Position numbers and translations under genes: made by a program
Notes under the pieces: generated by a model
Databases searched by the model: none
The model's input: the letters and a program-made list of their open reading frames with translations, nothing else
Told to the model about the DNA's origin: nothing
Part shown: positions 18,364-28,806 of the stretch, piece after piece
How positions within the stretch are numbered: position 1 is the stretch's first letter
Layout of the letters: each line of letters starts with the position of its first letter
Assembly (NCBI GenBank): GCA_024643545.1
Contig: JAHEMR010000007.1
Span: forward strand, 48,526-112,525
Direction: 5' to 3'
Length of the DNA: 64,000 nucleotides
Origin: Crocinitomicaceae bacterium
GTDB lineage: Bacteria; Bacteroidota; Bacteroidia; Flavobacteriales_D; Crocinitomicaceae

Positions 18364-19488
18364 ATGATTCCTTTTTCGAAATTAAGTTACTGGGAACGAA
18401 CAATTTACACGGAAGGAATGGATTTCACAATAGTGGGTTCTGGAATCGTGGGATTAAGCACAGCCTTGCACCTAAAAAAAGCAAATCCACAAGCAAAAAT
18501 AACCATTTTAGAACGGGGTTATTTACCAACAGGTGCAAGTACTAAAAACGCCGGTTTTACTTGTTTTGGAAGTCCGACCGAATTAAAAGATGACTTAAGT
18601 AAAATGGACGAAAAAAGCGTTTGGAAGACCGTTTCCATGCGCTTGGAAGGATTAGGAGAATTATTCGAACTCGTAGATCACACTCAAATTCAATATGAAG
18701 CATGCGGTTCATGGGACATGATAAGAAATGAGGACGAAGCTATAACGCCTGACTTCATTGAATATTTGAACGAAAAATTACACGAAATTACTGGAGAGAA
18801 AACGGTCTATACTGAGGATCAAACAAAGCACCTAAATTCCGGTTTTCAAGGAATCAAAACAACTTATCACAACCGCTTGGAAGGATCTATTCACACAGGG
18901 AAATTAATCCAAGAATTACAACGCGCCTGTTCCATGAAGGGAATTAATACCCTCTTCGGAGTGAATGTCCTTTCTTTCGATTCTAGTGACGCAGGAGTCG
19001 AAATCCAAACAGCTCTAGGAACACTGCATACCGCGAATCTTGTCATCTGCACAAACGCATTTGCAAAAGAATACCTGCCAGACATTCTACCAGCTCGCGC
19101 GCAAGTGCTCATCACCAAACCAATTCCTCATCTTGCCATCAACGGAACCTTCCATATGGAATCTGGATACTATTATTTTCGAAACATTCGCAATCGAATA
19201 TTATTTGGCGGAGGAAGAAACGTGGATTTCTCAGGAGAAACGACTACTGAGTTTGATACAACGAATGTGATCCAAGAAAAGCTTAATCAATACCTCTTGG
19301 AAATCATACTTCCAAATACACCGTTTGAAATTGATTATGCGTGGTCAGGAATCATGGCTGTCGGCTCCGAAAAAAAGCCAATCATTCAAAAAATGAACAA
19401 AAACGTTGCTTTTGGTGTTCGTATGGGAGGAATGGGTGTTGCAATTGGCGCATCTGTTGGAAAGCAACTATCAAAATTATTTTCGTGA
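18364..19488 (+). CDS. FAD-dependent oxidoreductase (DadA/glycine oxidase-like)
   Basis: FTIVGSGIVGLSTALHLKKANPQAKITILERG dinucleotide-binding fold; ILFGGGRN; GGMGVAIGASVGKQLS. The true start may be the internal ATG at 18418. Confidence 0.85.
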   Translation: MIPFSKLSYWERTIYTEGMDFTIVGSGIVGLSTALHLKKANPQAKITILERGYLPTGASTKNAGFTCFGSPTELKDDLSKMDEKSVWKTVSMRLEGLGELFELVDHTQIQYEACGSWDMIRNEDEAITPDFIEYLNEKLHEITGEKTVYTEDQTKHLNSGFQGIKTTYHNRLEGSIHTGKLIQELQRACSMKGINTLFGVNVLSFDSSDAGVEIQTALGTLHTANLVICTNAFAKEYLPDILPARAQVLITKPIPHLAINGTFHMESGYYYFRNIRNRILFGGGRNVDFSGETTTEFDTTNVIQEKLNQYLLEIILPNTPFEIDYAWSGIMAVGSEKKPIIQKMNKNVAFGVRMGGMGVAIGASVGKQLSKLFS

Positions 19489-19958
19489 GTCAAGCAGAAG
19501 GAAAAAAAGCATTTATAAATCCCATTGATCCAGACAAGATCACGGAAAATCCGCATTCTTTGGAATACGCACATCACGCAGGATCCGCCATCATCAAACC
19601 CGAAGATCAAGGAAAAATTAAAGGTCGTGCCGTTAGTGCGATGGAGCATCAAACCGACATGCAACTATCGCAATTGTATGAACAAATGCAATTACTTGCT
19701 TCACAAGCGAAAAAGCTAAATGAACGTAAAGAAATTTCTCATTTTATTTACCAGGCGGAAATGCGATTCGAACCTTTCATTAATCATACTTATCACCTAT
19801 ACCAGCGAAATACGGGGAAATTTTCTTTATCCTTGGTTGGACCCACTCAATGGGGTAAGTCCGGTCAAGAGTTAACTTTTATTGCTACGGTAAAGTTACT
19901 TGCTGATCATACATGGGATATTCTAGAACGAAATCCCGACTTTTCATTTAGCGAATAA
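19485..19958 (+). CDS. DUF2452 family protein, GTG start overlapping upstream TGA
   Basis: NPIDPDKITENPHSLEYAHHAGSAIIKPEDQGKIKGRA; in-frame GTG at 19485 (GTGA overlap); the track's 19341 start lies inside the upstream gene. Confidence 0.75.
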   Translation: MSQAEGKKAFINPIDPDKITENPHSLEYAHHAGSAIIKPEDQGKIKGRAVSAMEHQTDMQLSQLYEQMQLLASQAKKLNERKEISHFIYQAEMRFEPFINHTYHLYQRNTGKFSLSLVGPTQWGKSGQELTFIATVKLLADHTWDILERNPDFSFSE

Positions 19959-20709
19959 AAACCCATTCGTCCTTAGTTGACTGTAAATCATTGTATTGAT
20001 ATCCATCCACGTCGTACATTTTCAATTCTTCCACATCCGAAAGTTGATTTTCAATCAAATAACGCGTCATAGCTCCACGTGCATGTTTTGCATACATCAT
20101 CACCGTTGTATATTGCCCATTTTTGAATTCCTTAAAAATCGGTGTGATGATTCGATTCTTCAAAAGATTTTGCCGGATGACTTTAAAGTACTCTGAAGAA
20201 GCCAAATTTATAATGACTTCATCTTTTTCGAGTTCTTTTTTTAAGGTCTTTGTGACTTTGTCCCCCCAAAATTCATATAAATTCCTTTGTTCCTCTTTTG
20301 GTGAAAATTTTGTCCCCATTTCCAAGCGGTACGGATAAATCAAATCAAATGGTTTTAAAACACCATATAATCCAGAAAGGATGCGCAAATCCTTGTTTAA
20401 TACATCATATTTTGACGGATCCAATGTGGAAACATTTAATGCACGGTATACTTCACCATCAAAAACTTCTACTGCAGTTAACGCATTTTCAGGTTGAAGA
20501 GATGCTTTTTTCCATTGTTTAAATCTTAAGACATTCTGGGAGGCTAAATCCAACGAAATATCCATTAATTCTTGCAATCCAACCTTTTTGATTTTTTTCA
20601 AGTCTTTAACTATTTGATACGCCTCTTTTTCAAAAACAGGAATGGATTTTTCATGTGTCAAACTTGATTGCGAATTCAAGTTTTTGGCTGGTGACAAAAG
20701 AATTTTCAT
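19948..20709 (-). CDS. yaaA: YaaA family (DUF328) peroxide stress protein
   Basis: MKILLSPAKNLN, LYGVLKPFDLIYPYRLEMGTK, NLASSEYFKVI, HARGAMTRYLI; start set to 20709. Confidence 0.92.
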   Translation of the reverse strand: MKILLSPAKNLNSQSSLTHEKSIPVFEKEAYQIVKDLKKIKKVGLQELMDISLDLASQNVLRFKQWKKASLQPENALTAVEVFDGEVYRALNVSTLDPSKYDVLNKDLRILSGLYGVLKPFDLIYPYRLEMGTKFSPKEEQRNLYEFWGDKVTKTLKKELEKDEVIINLASSEYFKVIRQNLLKNRIITPIFKEFKNGQYTTVMMYAKHARGAMTRYLIENQLSDVEELKMYDVDGYQYNDLQSTKDEWVFIR

Positions 20710-20783
20710 GAAGGATGTATTTTGTTTGCGAAGATAGCTAATTGAAAAGAATGTCTTAAATTTAATGCTCAAAACTATAAACT

Positions 20784-23700
20784 ATGCAAAAACGATTACT
20801 CTACCTTGGAATTTTCGCTCTTTTGAATGTGGTGTCTTTTGCTCAAGACTCACAATTCATCGGATATTTCACCCCAACCATTTCTCACTTAGTTCCTGCA
20901 ACTGCAAGTCAGGCTGCACCTCACCAACAAGTAATTAAACCGAATTTTAAAGGAAGAGAACTGATTGAAGTTGACCAGAGCAACACACACAACCCGGATT
21001 GGGTTTGGCAACAACACCAAGCAACCGAAAAAACTCCATCAGCCACCGTATTATGGGCAAACCAAGGATTGGGAACCAACTTATCACCTCCAGATCCAAC
21101 AGTGGATGCTGACAGTACGGTAGTAATCGAATCAACTAACTCTAATGGAGGTGCAGTTTACCGCATTTTCAATAAATCAACTGGTGCTACGATTGCAAGT
21201 TCAGTAACAATGCAAAGTTTAGGTGGCGTAGCTGGACTTGGTGACCCTATTGTGCTTTATTACAAACCAGCTAAACGATGGTTTTTAACGGAATTTTCTA
21301 GTACAGGTAATAAATTATTAATTCACGTTTCTCAAACAAGTAATCCACAGGGTGCATATTATACCTATGCATTTACATGTACCGCTTTTCCTGACTACCC
21401 AAAATACGCTTTCAGCGCAACATCAGATGCATTTATTGCCAGCACTAATGAAGGAGGTCCTCCAAGTATTTATGCAATGAAAATTAGTGCCATGTTAACG
21501 GGCGCAACTTCTCCATTCATAAAAACAACCATTGGGTATTCTTTAAACGGATTTGGTTTTCAATCAATTACACCAGTGGATTTAGAAGGTGACAATGCTG
21601 CTCCCGCAGGAATGAAACCATTATTCATCCGACATAGAGATGACGAATCACATACAAATGGTACTCCGGACAGTGGTACAAATGACTGGTTGGAATTATG
21701 GGAAATGACCATAAATTGGACCGCAAACACTGCAAGTGTAACAAAAATTCAAGATGTTTCAATTACTGAAATCGATTCAAAACTATGTGGTCTAACAAGT
21801 TTTGCTTGTATCAAACAACCAGGTACAACAAACACGCTTGACCCACTGCGCGAACCGGTGATGCAAAAAGCACCCATGCGTATTTTTGATGACCATCAAA
21901 CAATTCTTGCCGCATTGGCTACAGATGTAGATGGTGCAGATCGCGCCGGTGTTAGATGGGTTGAATTACGACGTGCAGCTAATGTTACCACGGCAACTTG
22001 GGTGAACTACCAAGAAGGAACCTACGCTCCTGGAACGGGAACAAGTCGCTGGATGCCTGCGATTAATATTGACAAGTATGGAAATATCATCATGGCTTAT
22101 TCTACCTCTAGTAACAACGCAGGAGACTATCCATCGATTAAAATGACAGGAAGAAAACCATGTGATCCACTTGGTCAAATGACCATGCCGGAAACTACTA
22201 TTATTGCAGGTACATCCTCAAAAACAGGAGATACACGTTGGGGAGACTACCACCATATGTCTATTGATGATTTTGATGGAGTGACCTTCTATTATTCTGG
22301 TCTTTATCAAAACACACAGACGAAGTCTAACGTGAGTTCTATCCGCATGAATCCAGATGCTTTAGACGCTGCTATTTCATCAATTTTCGTTCCTGGAACT
22401 GGAGCTGCATGTGGATCTTCCACGCAAGTTGGTGTGGTTGTTCAACAAACGGGTAGTTCTTCCATTACCTCAGGAGTCTTAACTTGGCAAGTGGGCACTG
22501 GAGCTGTTAACTCGGTAAACTATACATCCAATCAATTAACAAGTGTTGGTGCGATGGATACGATTTTTGTTACCGTAAATGGATTAGTAACAGGGAGCAA
22601 TTCCCTCACTATTTCTACAACAACGGTTAACGGCACTTCCCCGGATGACAACATTTGTAACAACACAAAAACGACAACAATCACTGTTGGTGGCGGTTCT
22701 GCCATTACAGCGAATATGACCGTAAACTTTGCCCCTACTTGTACTTCAAACAATGGTCAAGTAACCCTTACTGCAACTGGAGGAACAGCCCCATATATGT
22801 ACTCATTAAATAATGGAACACCTCAAGCATCTCCGGTATTTGCTAATTTAGCACCGGGTAATTACACCTATACAATTACTGAAAATGGTGGATGTTCCGG
22901 AACAGGAACATTTAACTTACCTGCAGCTGCTACGATTACAGCGACTCCAACACAAACAGCAGTTATCAGTTGTAACGGAAATACAAATGCTGCCATTTCT
23001 ATTGCAGCGAATGGTGGACAAGCTGCATATAGTTATTCCATTAACGGTACAAACTACCAATCCTCCAATACATTCAGCAATCTTGGTGCAGGAACTTATA
23101 CCGTTTATGCACAGGACGCCAACGGTTGCATTGGATCAAACACACTGACAATTACTCAACCTGCAGCGATTGGAATAAATGCTGTGCCTACGATGATTTC
23201 TTGTGCCGGTTTGAACAACGGACAAATTTTTGTTAGCGCATCAGGAGGAACTGCTCCATTAACTTATAGCATTAACGGAACTACTTTTGTTACTAGTAAC
23301 ACATTTAATGGTTTATCCGCAGGAAATTATACTGTTACCGTAAAAGATGCGAACGGATGTCAACAAACATTCTCTACCACAATTACCTCACCGACACCTT
23401 TAAGTTTAACTTGTGTACCTACAGTGTCTAATGGAAGCAACGGGACAATTACTGTAACAGGATCAGGAGGTAACCTACCGTATACTTACAGTATAGATGG
23501 CACCAATTATTATTCAGGTTCTTTATTCTCTGGCTTAGCGATTGGGGTGTATACAGTATACATTAAAGATGCCAACGGATGTATCAGCAGCATGGAAGTC
23601 AATATTAATTCAAATGGAATTGATGAATTAGGATTTGCTTTTGTTCATATTTACCCTAACCCAAACAAAGGAATATTTGAACTTGAAATCGATGGAATCA

Positions 23701-23888
23701 CTGATTCGAAAATGGAGGGTAAACTTTTCAATGTATCTGGACAACATGTTAGTTCTTTTGAATTAATTGTTCAGGACGGAAAGGTAAAACAAACCATTGA
23801 AATGAGTAAAAAATTAGCAGCTGGAACATATTACCTTGGATTATACCAAAATGGTAAAGCTGTCGTGAAACAGTTTATAAAAGAATAA
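20784..23888 (+). CDS. Secreted protein with SprB repeats and T9SS type A sorting domain
   Basis: Signal peptide; repeats such as YSYSINGTNYQSSNTFSNLGAGTYTVYAQDANGC; C-terminal YPNPNKGIFELEI...LAAGTYYLGLYQNGKAVVKQFIKE. Confidence 0.85.
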   Translation: MQKRLLYLGIFALLNVVSFAQDSQFIGYFTPTISHLVPATASQAAPHQQVIKPNFKGRELIEVDQSNTHNPDWVWQQHQATEKTPSATVLWANQGLGTNLSPPDPTVDADSTVVIESTNSNGGAVYRIFNKSTGATIASSVTMQSLGGVAGLGDPIVLYYKPAKRWFLTEFSSTGNKLLIHVSQTSNPQGAYYTYAFTCTAFPDYPKYAFSATSDAFIASTNEGGPPSIYAMKISAMLTGATSPFIKTTIGYSLNGFGFQSITPVDLEGDNAAPAGMKPLFIRHRDDESHTNGTPDSGTNDWLELWEMTINWTANTASVTKIQDVSITEIDSKLCGLTSFACIKQPGTTNTLDPLREPVMQKAPMRIFDDHQTILAALATDVDGADRAGVRWVELRRAANVTTATWVNYQEGTYAPGTGTSRWMPAINIDKYGNIIMAYSTSSNNAGDYPSIKMTGRKPCDPLGQMTMPETTIIAGTSSKTGDTRWGDYHHMSIDDFDGVTFYYSGLYQNTQTKSNVSSIRMNPDALDAAISSIFVPGTGAACGSSTQVGVVVQQTGSSSITSGVLTWQVGTGAVNSVNYTSNQLTSVGAMDTIFVTVNGLVTGSNSLTISTTTVNGTSPDDNICNNTKTTTITVGGGSAITANMTVNFAPTCTSNNGQVTLTATGGTAPYMYSLNNGTPQASPVFANLAPGNYTYTITENGGCSGTGTFNLPAAATITATPTQTAVISCNGNTNAAISIAANGGQAAYSYSINGTNYQSSNTFSNLGAGTYTVYAQDANGCIGSNTLTITQPAAIGINAVPTMISCAGLNNGQIFVSASGGTAPLTYSINGTTFVTSNTFNGLSAGNYTVTVKDANGCQQTFSTTITSPTPLSLTCVPTVSNGSNGTITVTGSGGNLPYTYSIDGTNYYSGSLFSGLAIGVYTVYIKDANGCISSMEVNINSNGIDELGFAFVHIYPNPNKGIFELEIDGITDSKMEGKLFNVSGQHVSSFELIVQDGKVKQTIEMSKKLAAGTYYLGLYQNGKAVVKQFIKE

Positions 23889-23910
23889 AAAAATGTTTCT
23901 TAACGATTTA

Positions 23911-23937
23911 AGCCAAGCATTCGCTTGGCTTTTTTTA
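23911..23937 (+). terminator. Intrinsic terminator
   Basis: AGCCAAGC-ATTC-GCTTGGCT-TTTTTT. Confidence 0.9.
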
Positions 23938-23942
23938 TGCCT

Positions 23943-24520
23943 ACTGAGGTGATCGAATAAACGCATTAGTCACCGTAAGTCACATGATCCAATTAGCCGA
24001 TTCGTTCGGATTGAATTCAATTCCCTGGAGAATTCCTCCATATCTAACAACTGTTTTTTCTTTAAACGGAAGGGAGGCTTTTGTCAGTTAAAAATGCACC
24101 ATGCAAATAACTCGTGTTCCGGCCTGATTCGCTATAGCTTTAAAAGTAGTCCATACAGATGAGTCTTTTTCAAAATATGCTGCATTCAAATCTCCGCTAT
24201 CACATTTAACATAGGATGAGCAATATGAATAGGTACCGAACAAATAATGGTCTAAGCGCTTCTTCCAGCTTTTTATTACTCAACTTTTGTTCACACAACG
24301 ATACTATAACTAAAAACAAACGAATCTAGGCCATCCTTGCATGCATTTCCGACCATGGATTCGGATTCACTTCCAAAAGTGCTCCTGATCGCTTAAACGT
24401 GAATTTCCAATCTTCCTTTTCGTTTGATGCCATAAGTGATTTATAAATGAACTGTGTCTCTTTAGTTTGATCAACAAAAGAAACGAATGAAAAATAGCAT
24501 AAGTCTGTTTTAATCCAAAT
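23943..24520 (-). pseudogene. Decayed minus-strand coding region, family unidentified
   Basis: Protein-like segments in different frames interrupted by stops: ...NEKEDWKFTFKRSGALLEVNPNPWSEMHARMA* / KLSNKKLEEALR / HYLFGTYSYCSSYVKCDSGDLNAAYFEKDSSVWTTFKAIANQAGTRVICMVHF* / LTKASLPFKEKTVVRYGGILQGIEFNPNESANWIM*. Confidence 0.4.
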
Positions 24521-24529
24521 TGCTTCACA

Positions 24530-24557
24530 AAAAAAAAGCCGTCCATTTGGACGGCTT
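24530..24557 (-). terminator. Intrinsic terminator of secDF
   Basis: AGCCGTCC-ATTT-GGACGGCT with an A-run on the + strand (T-run on the transcribed - strand). Confidence 0.9.
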
Positions 24558-24576
24558 TTCACTATTGAATAAAAGC

Positions 24577-27558
24577 TTACGCTTTCAATTTCTTAGAGAA
24601 GTCAATTAAGATTGGAGTCGCCACACAAAGTGAAGAATATGTTCCAATAATTACCCCAACCAATAAAGCGAATAAGAATCCTTTAATTGCCGGTCCACCG
24701 AAGATGAACATGATCAATACAACAACAAATAAAATCATTGAGGTATTAAATGTACGACTTAAGGTTCTATTCAAAGATTGATTAATGATTTCGTGGTGAT
24801 TGTCCGTTGCGGAACTCTTACGTAAGTTCTCACGAATACGGTCAAAGACAATCACGGTATCATTCATCGAGTAACCGATAACCGTTAAAATCGCCGCAAT
24901 GAAGGCTTGATTCACATCTAAACTAAATGGTAAGAAACCGTGAAGTAAAGAGAAGATGGAAATAACGAAGAATGCATCATGCGCTAATCCAACAATGGCA
25001 CCAATTGAATATTGCCAGTGTCCGAAACGCAACAAGATGTACGCGAAGATTGCCAACATCGCTAATGACAATGCGATTGCGGAAGAAGACCACAATTCAC
25101 TTGACACAGACGCTGAAATGAATCGTTGTCCTGTGATTTTGTGTTCACCAAGTTTGGCATCACATGCGTTCAATCCTTCGGTTAATTTCGTTTTAACTTC
25201 TTCCATCGCACCTTCTTTTTTCAACAAGTAGTTGGTCACGATATCCACATTGTAATCATTCGATTTTGTTTTTAAGTCGATAGAAGCAATTTCATTGTTC
25301 TCTACCAACACTTTTTCCAAGTTCGTACGAATAAACTCAATGTCCGCTTTTTTATCAAATTTCACTGAGAAAGTATATCCTCCAGTAAACTCAACACTTT
25401 GTTTTAATCCACGAGAATAAAGTCCAATCATTCCAATAATCGTCACCGAAATTGAGAAGATATAAAAGTACTTACGGTTACCAACCCAGTTGAAGTTAAA
25501 GTTTTGGAAAAGTCCTTTTGAATACGTCGTATTGAAGGAAACTGATTTTCCTTTTGCCAACCACGTATTGATGATCAACTCACCAATAACGATTGCGGAG
25601 AACAAGGATGTGAAGATACCAATGATTAAGGTAGTTGCGAATGATTCGATTTCTCCAGTTCCAAAGATTTTCAAAATCAAGGCAACCAAGAAGTGCGTTA
25701 CGTTCGCATCGATGATTGAAGGCAAGGCTTTTCTAAATCCAACACCAATGGCAGAAGTTAAATCTAATCCGGCAGCTTGTTCTTCACGAACACGTTCAAA
25801 TATCAAGATATTCGCATCGACGGCCGTACCAATTGTTAACACGATACCTGCGATACCTGCTAATGTTAATACAGCTCCAAATGAAGCCAAACATCCAAAG
25901 ATTAATACAACGTTTACCGTTAAGGCAATGTTTGCTGCCAAACCTGCTTTTCCGTAGTAGAAATACATGTAAATCAATACTGCCAAAAACGCAACAGCAA
26001 ATGAAATTAAACCAGCTTGTGAGTTTTCAGCACCAATTGTTGGACCAACTTTTTGTAATTCTTTGATGACACATGGTGCAGGCAAAGCTCCACCATTTAA
26101 CAATCCCGCCAAGTCTTCTGCTTCTTGGAATGTAAAGCTTCCCGAAATCTGAGTTCTACCTGTTGTAATTGGATTGATTACGCGTGGTGCACTGTATACA
26201 ACGCTATCCATAGAGATTGCAATGATACGGTCTTTATTTTCTGTTGTCATTCTACCCCACTCGTCTGAACCTTCAGCAGTCATTTCCAAGTCAACCGTGA
26301 TTTTTCCATCCTGAGAATCGAATCCTGTTGATGCTTTCGAAATGTGTGATCCATTCACGCGTGCTTTTCCTCCTTCAGGGATGCGACAAGCGTAAAGGAA
26401 ATATGCTGTTTTTTTCGATTTGTCATCAACTTTTTCAGGTTCTGCTGACCACATAAATTGTACATCTTCTGGGAATGCACGTTGCACATCGCGTCGACGT
26501 AAAATTGCATCAACCTTTGCTTTATCCGCTAACTCCGTATAACCCATTGCGAATCCACCAACTGGTTTAACTAGCTCAGCTAATGATTTCGTTTTATTGT
26601 TCATGTTTTTCAATGAAAGTCCAGCATCCGGTTTAGTTTCCGCAACTGTCGTGTCCTTTGCAACCGTATCTGAAATTACTTCAGCAACTTCTTCCACTTC
26701 TTTTTGAGTTGACAAACGGCTTGCGTCTTGCCATTGAATTTGAAGTTGGTCCGGCATATAAGTTTCGAAAAACTCTAAGTTCGCAGTGGATTGAATCTTT
26801 TTAGCAACCGTGTTTTCATCTTGAACTCCTGGAAGCTCGATGTACAATCTATTTGTAGATAAATCACGTTGAATGTTCGGTTGTGCTACTCCAAATTGAT
26901 TGATACGACGGCTGATGATTTGTTCTACACCGTCCATTGAAGACGCGATCAACTTTCTAAAGTAAGATTCGATGTCGTTGTCTGAAGATTTAATACCTAA
27001 TCCATCAGCTTTGATGATGTAGTTTAAAGGGAGCCCTTTGTTGATTTTTTGATATGAAGCAATAAAAATATCCAAGAAATCACCACCATTTCGTCCGTAT
27101 GTTGCCATAGCAGCTTCGAATGGTTTTGTGAATTTAAGGTCTTTTTGATTTTTTACATGTGAGCGAATTAAATCTGGGTAAGAGATTTCCATTGTTACAC
27201 TCATCCCTCCTACTAGGTCAAGTCCGAATGCCAATGAAAGTTTTTTCACTTCCGAGAACGTAGCACCCAATACAGGGTAAACTGGTTTTTCGGCTTTTGA
27301 ACGTAAAATCTCATTGATAAAAGCTGACTTCGCCAATTCAGCACCTTCTGGAGAGAAGATATCAACTTTCGTGTTATTTGGCAATAAAACAGAATCACCT
27401 GTTTCTTTTGCTTCTCTTTTAAGTTGATCAACTTTAAGTACGGCTTCTTTTTCTGCCTTGCGTTCTACGCTACTTGCTACACTAGTAAAGGACAGCTGGT
27501 ATACACATACAGCAGTCAATACAATCGTCAGAAACCAAAAAAATCCTTTTAAACGCAT
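24577..27558 (-). CDS. secDF: Protein translocase SecDF fusion
   Basis: LVGGMSVTMEISYPDLI, TIGTAVDANILIFERVREE, VIGYSMNDTVIVFDRIRENLR; start set to 27558 (MRLKGFFWFL). Confidence 0.95.
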   Translation of the reverse strand: MRLKGFFWFLTIVLTAVCVYQLSFTSVASSVERKAEKEAVLKVDQLKREAKETGDSVLLPNNTKVDIFSPEGAELAKSAFINEILRSKAEKPVYPVLGATFSEVKKLSLAFGLDLVGGMSVTMEISYPDLIRSHVKNQKDLKFTKPFEAAMATYGRNGGDFLDIFIASYQKINKGLPLNYIIKADGLGIKSSDNDIESYFRKLIASSMDGVEQIISRRINQFGVAQPNIQRDLSTNRLYIELPGVQDENTVAKKIQSTANLEFFETYMPDQLQIQWQDASRLSTQKEVEEVAEVISDTVAKDTTVAETKPDAGLSLKNMNNKTKSLAELVKPVGGFAMGYTELADKAKVDAILRRRDVQRAFPEDVQFMWSAEPEKVDDKSKKTAYFLYACRIPEGGKARVNGSHISKASTGFDSQDGKITVDLEMTAEGSDEWGRMTTENKDRIIAISMDSVVYSAPRVINPITTGRTQISGSFTFQEAEDLAGLLNGGALPAPCVIKELQKVGPTIGAENSQAGLISFAVAFLAVLIYMYFYYGKAGLAANIALTVNVVLIFGCLASFGAVLTLAGIAGIVLTIGTAVDANILIFERVREEQAAGLDLTSAIGVGFRKALPSIIDANVTHFLVALILKIFGTGEIESFATTLIIGIFTSLFSAIVIGELIINTWLAKGKSVSFNTTYSKGLFQNFNFNWVGNRKYFYIFSISVTIIGMIGLYSRGLKQSVEFTGGYTFSVKFDKKADIEFIRTNLEKVLVENNEIASIDLKTKSNDYNVDIVTNYLLKKEGAMEEVKTKLTEGLNACDAKLGEHKITGQRFISASVSSELWSSSAIALSLAMLAIFAYILLRFGHWQYSIGAIVGLAHDAFFVISIFSLLHGFLPFSLDVNQAFIAAILTVIGYSMNDTVIVFDRIRENLRKSSATDNHHEIINQSLNRTLSRTFNTSMILFVVVLIMFIFGGPAIKGFLFALLVGVIIGTYSSLCVATPILIDFSKKLKA

Positions 27559-27658
27559 GTTAATTCGTGTTTGAAATTTAATTAAGGTTGCAAATATAGA
27601 ATTTAGTATCCTGAAAGTCAAATAAAAATTCGCCTTTCCTGAACAATCGACAAGATAA

Positions 27659-28804
27659 TCAGTGTGATTTTTTCGATTGTTGAATCATGTCCGCAAATTT
27701 CAACACTGAATCTGCAAATTCATCCCACTCATTTTCCTTATTTCGAAGTTGATTTTGGACATTTTGAGCGACCTTTTCTAAGCGAGAATCAGAAAATATT
27801 TCAACGATTTGCTCGGCAAAAGTACCGTCGGAAACGCTTCGCATGACAAATCCGGTTTCATTTTCAGAAATCTCCTCGTGCAAACCACCTACACGACTCA
27901 CTAAAACAGGCAAATGAAAAACATCACACATTGCCTTAATGCCAGATTGCGTGGCCGTTTTATAGGGTAAAACACATAGATCAGCCGCACTAAAATAAAC
28001 GTTCACTTCTTCCGTTGGGATAAATTGATCCACAAAGGATATGTGTTTATTTTTTGATTGAAGGATTAAATTATCGTAACCATTTCTGTCGCCATATACT
28101 TCACCTGCAATAAGTAACTGAAAGGAATCATCTAACTTGGAATGCGCCTTTAATAATAAATCCAACCCTTTATAATCTCGAATTAAGCCAAAAAACAACA
28201 GTGTTTTTTTCCTTGGATCTAGGTTCAATATTTCCCTTGCTCGCATCTTGTCCATCTTCGACCCAAACTGTTGGTAACTCGGATGCTTCAGAACAAGTGT
28301 TTGTGCATTTGGTTTCATGTTCAATACTTCTGACCTTACGGCATCGGAAAGCAATACAAAACCATCGTATCCACCTAAAAAATACCGATTAAACACTCCG
28401 TCAAAAAAGCGTTTTTCATGAGGCATCAAATTATGAATCAAAGCAATTTTGACCGTTTTTTTTGATAAAAATCTGGACCAAAAACCCATCATTGGGCCAA
28501 AAAAGCTCATCCAATAACTTGTGATGAACAGATCACCTTTGGATTTCCTCAGGATCCTTAAAGAAGTGAAATAGGTCCAAGGTCGAAACGTTGAAACAAT
28601 TCTCGGATGCTTAAAATTTGGTTTTTGATCCTCAAACTGAGATTGACCAGGGAAAAGGAAATTGGGGTATTGATTTTGAAAGGTATATGAATCTACATTT
28701 CTTTTTTTTGCCAGCGCCTGTCGAAATTGTTCGCTAAACTGAGCAATCCCTCCCCTAAAAGGTGGCAAGGCTGAGAAAAAAGTTATTTTTCCTAGTTTGC
28801 TCAC
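27659..28804 (-). CDS. Glycosyltransferase family 4-like protein
   Basis: GGIAQFSEQFRQAL N-terminus; LLFFGLIRDYKGLDLLLKAH; VLPYKTATQSGIKAMCDVFHLPVLVSRVGGLHEEI. Confidence 0.85.
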   Translation of the reverse strand: MSKLGKITFFSALPPFRGGIAQFSEQFRQALAKKRNVDSYTFQNQYPNFLFPGQSQFEDQKPNFKHPRIVSTFRPWTYFTSLRILRKSKGDLFITSYWMSFFGPMMGFWSRFLSKKTVKIALIHNLMPHEKRFFDGVFNRYFLGGYDGFVLLSDAVRSEVLNMKPNAQTLVLKHPSYQQFGSKMDKMRAREILNLDPRKKTLLFFGLIRDYKGLDLLLKAHSKLDDSFQLLIAGEVYGDRNGYDNLILQSKNKHISFVDQFIPTEEVNVYFSAADLCVLPYKTATQSGIKAMCDVFHLPVLVSRVGGLHEEISENETGFVMRSVSDGTFAEQIVEIFSDSRLEKVAQNVQNQLRNKENEWDEFADSVLKFADMIQQSKKSH

Positions 28805-28806
28805 TT

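Noticed and set aside
19341-19484. N-terminal part of the 205-aa ORF at 19341-19958
   Set aside because: Overlaps the end of the FAD oxidoreductase in another frame; an in-frame GTG at 19485 gives the conserved DUF2452 start.
24326-24562. 78-aa minus-strand ORF called as an intact gene
   Set aside because: Its first codons lie inside the secDF terminator hairpin and A/T-run; treated as part of a decayed region instead.
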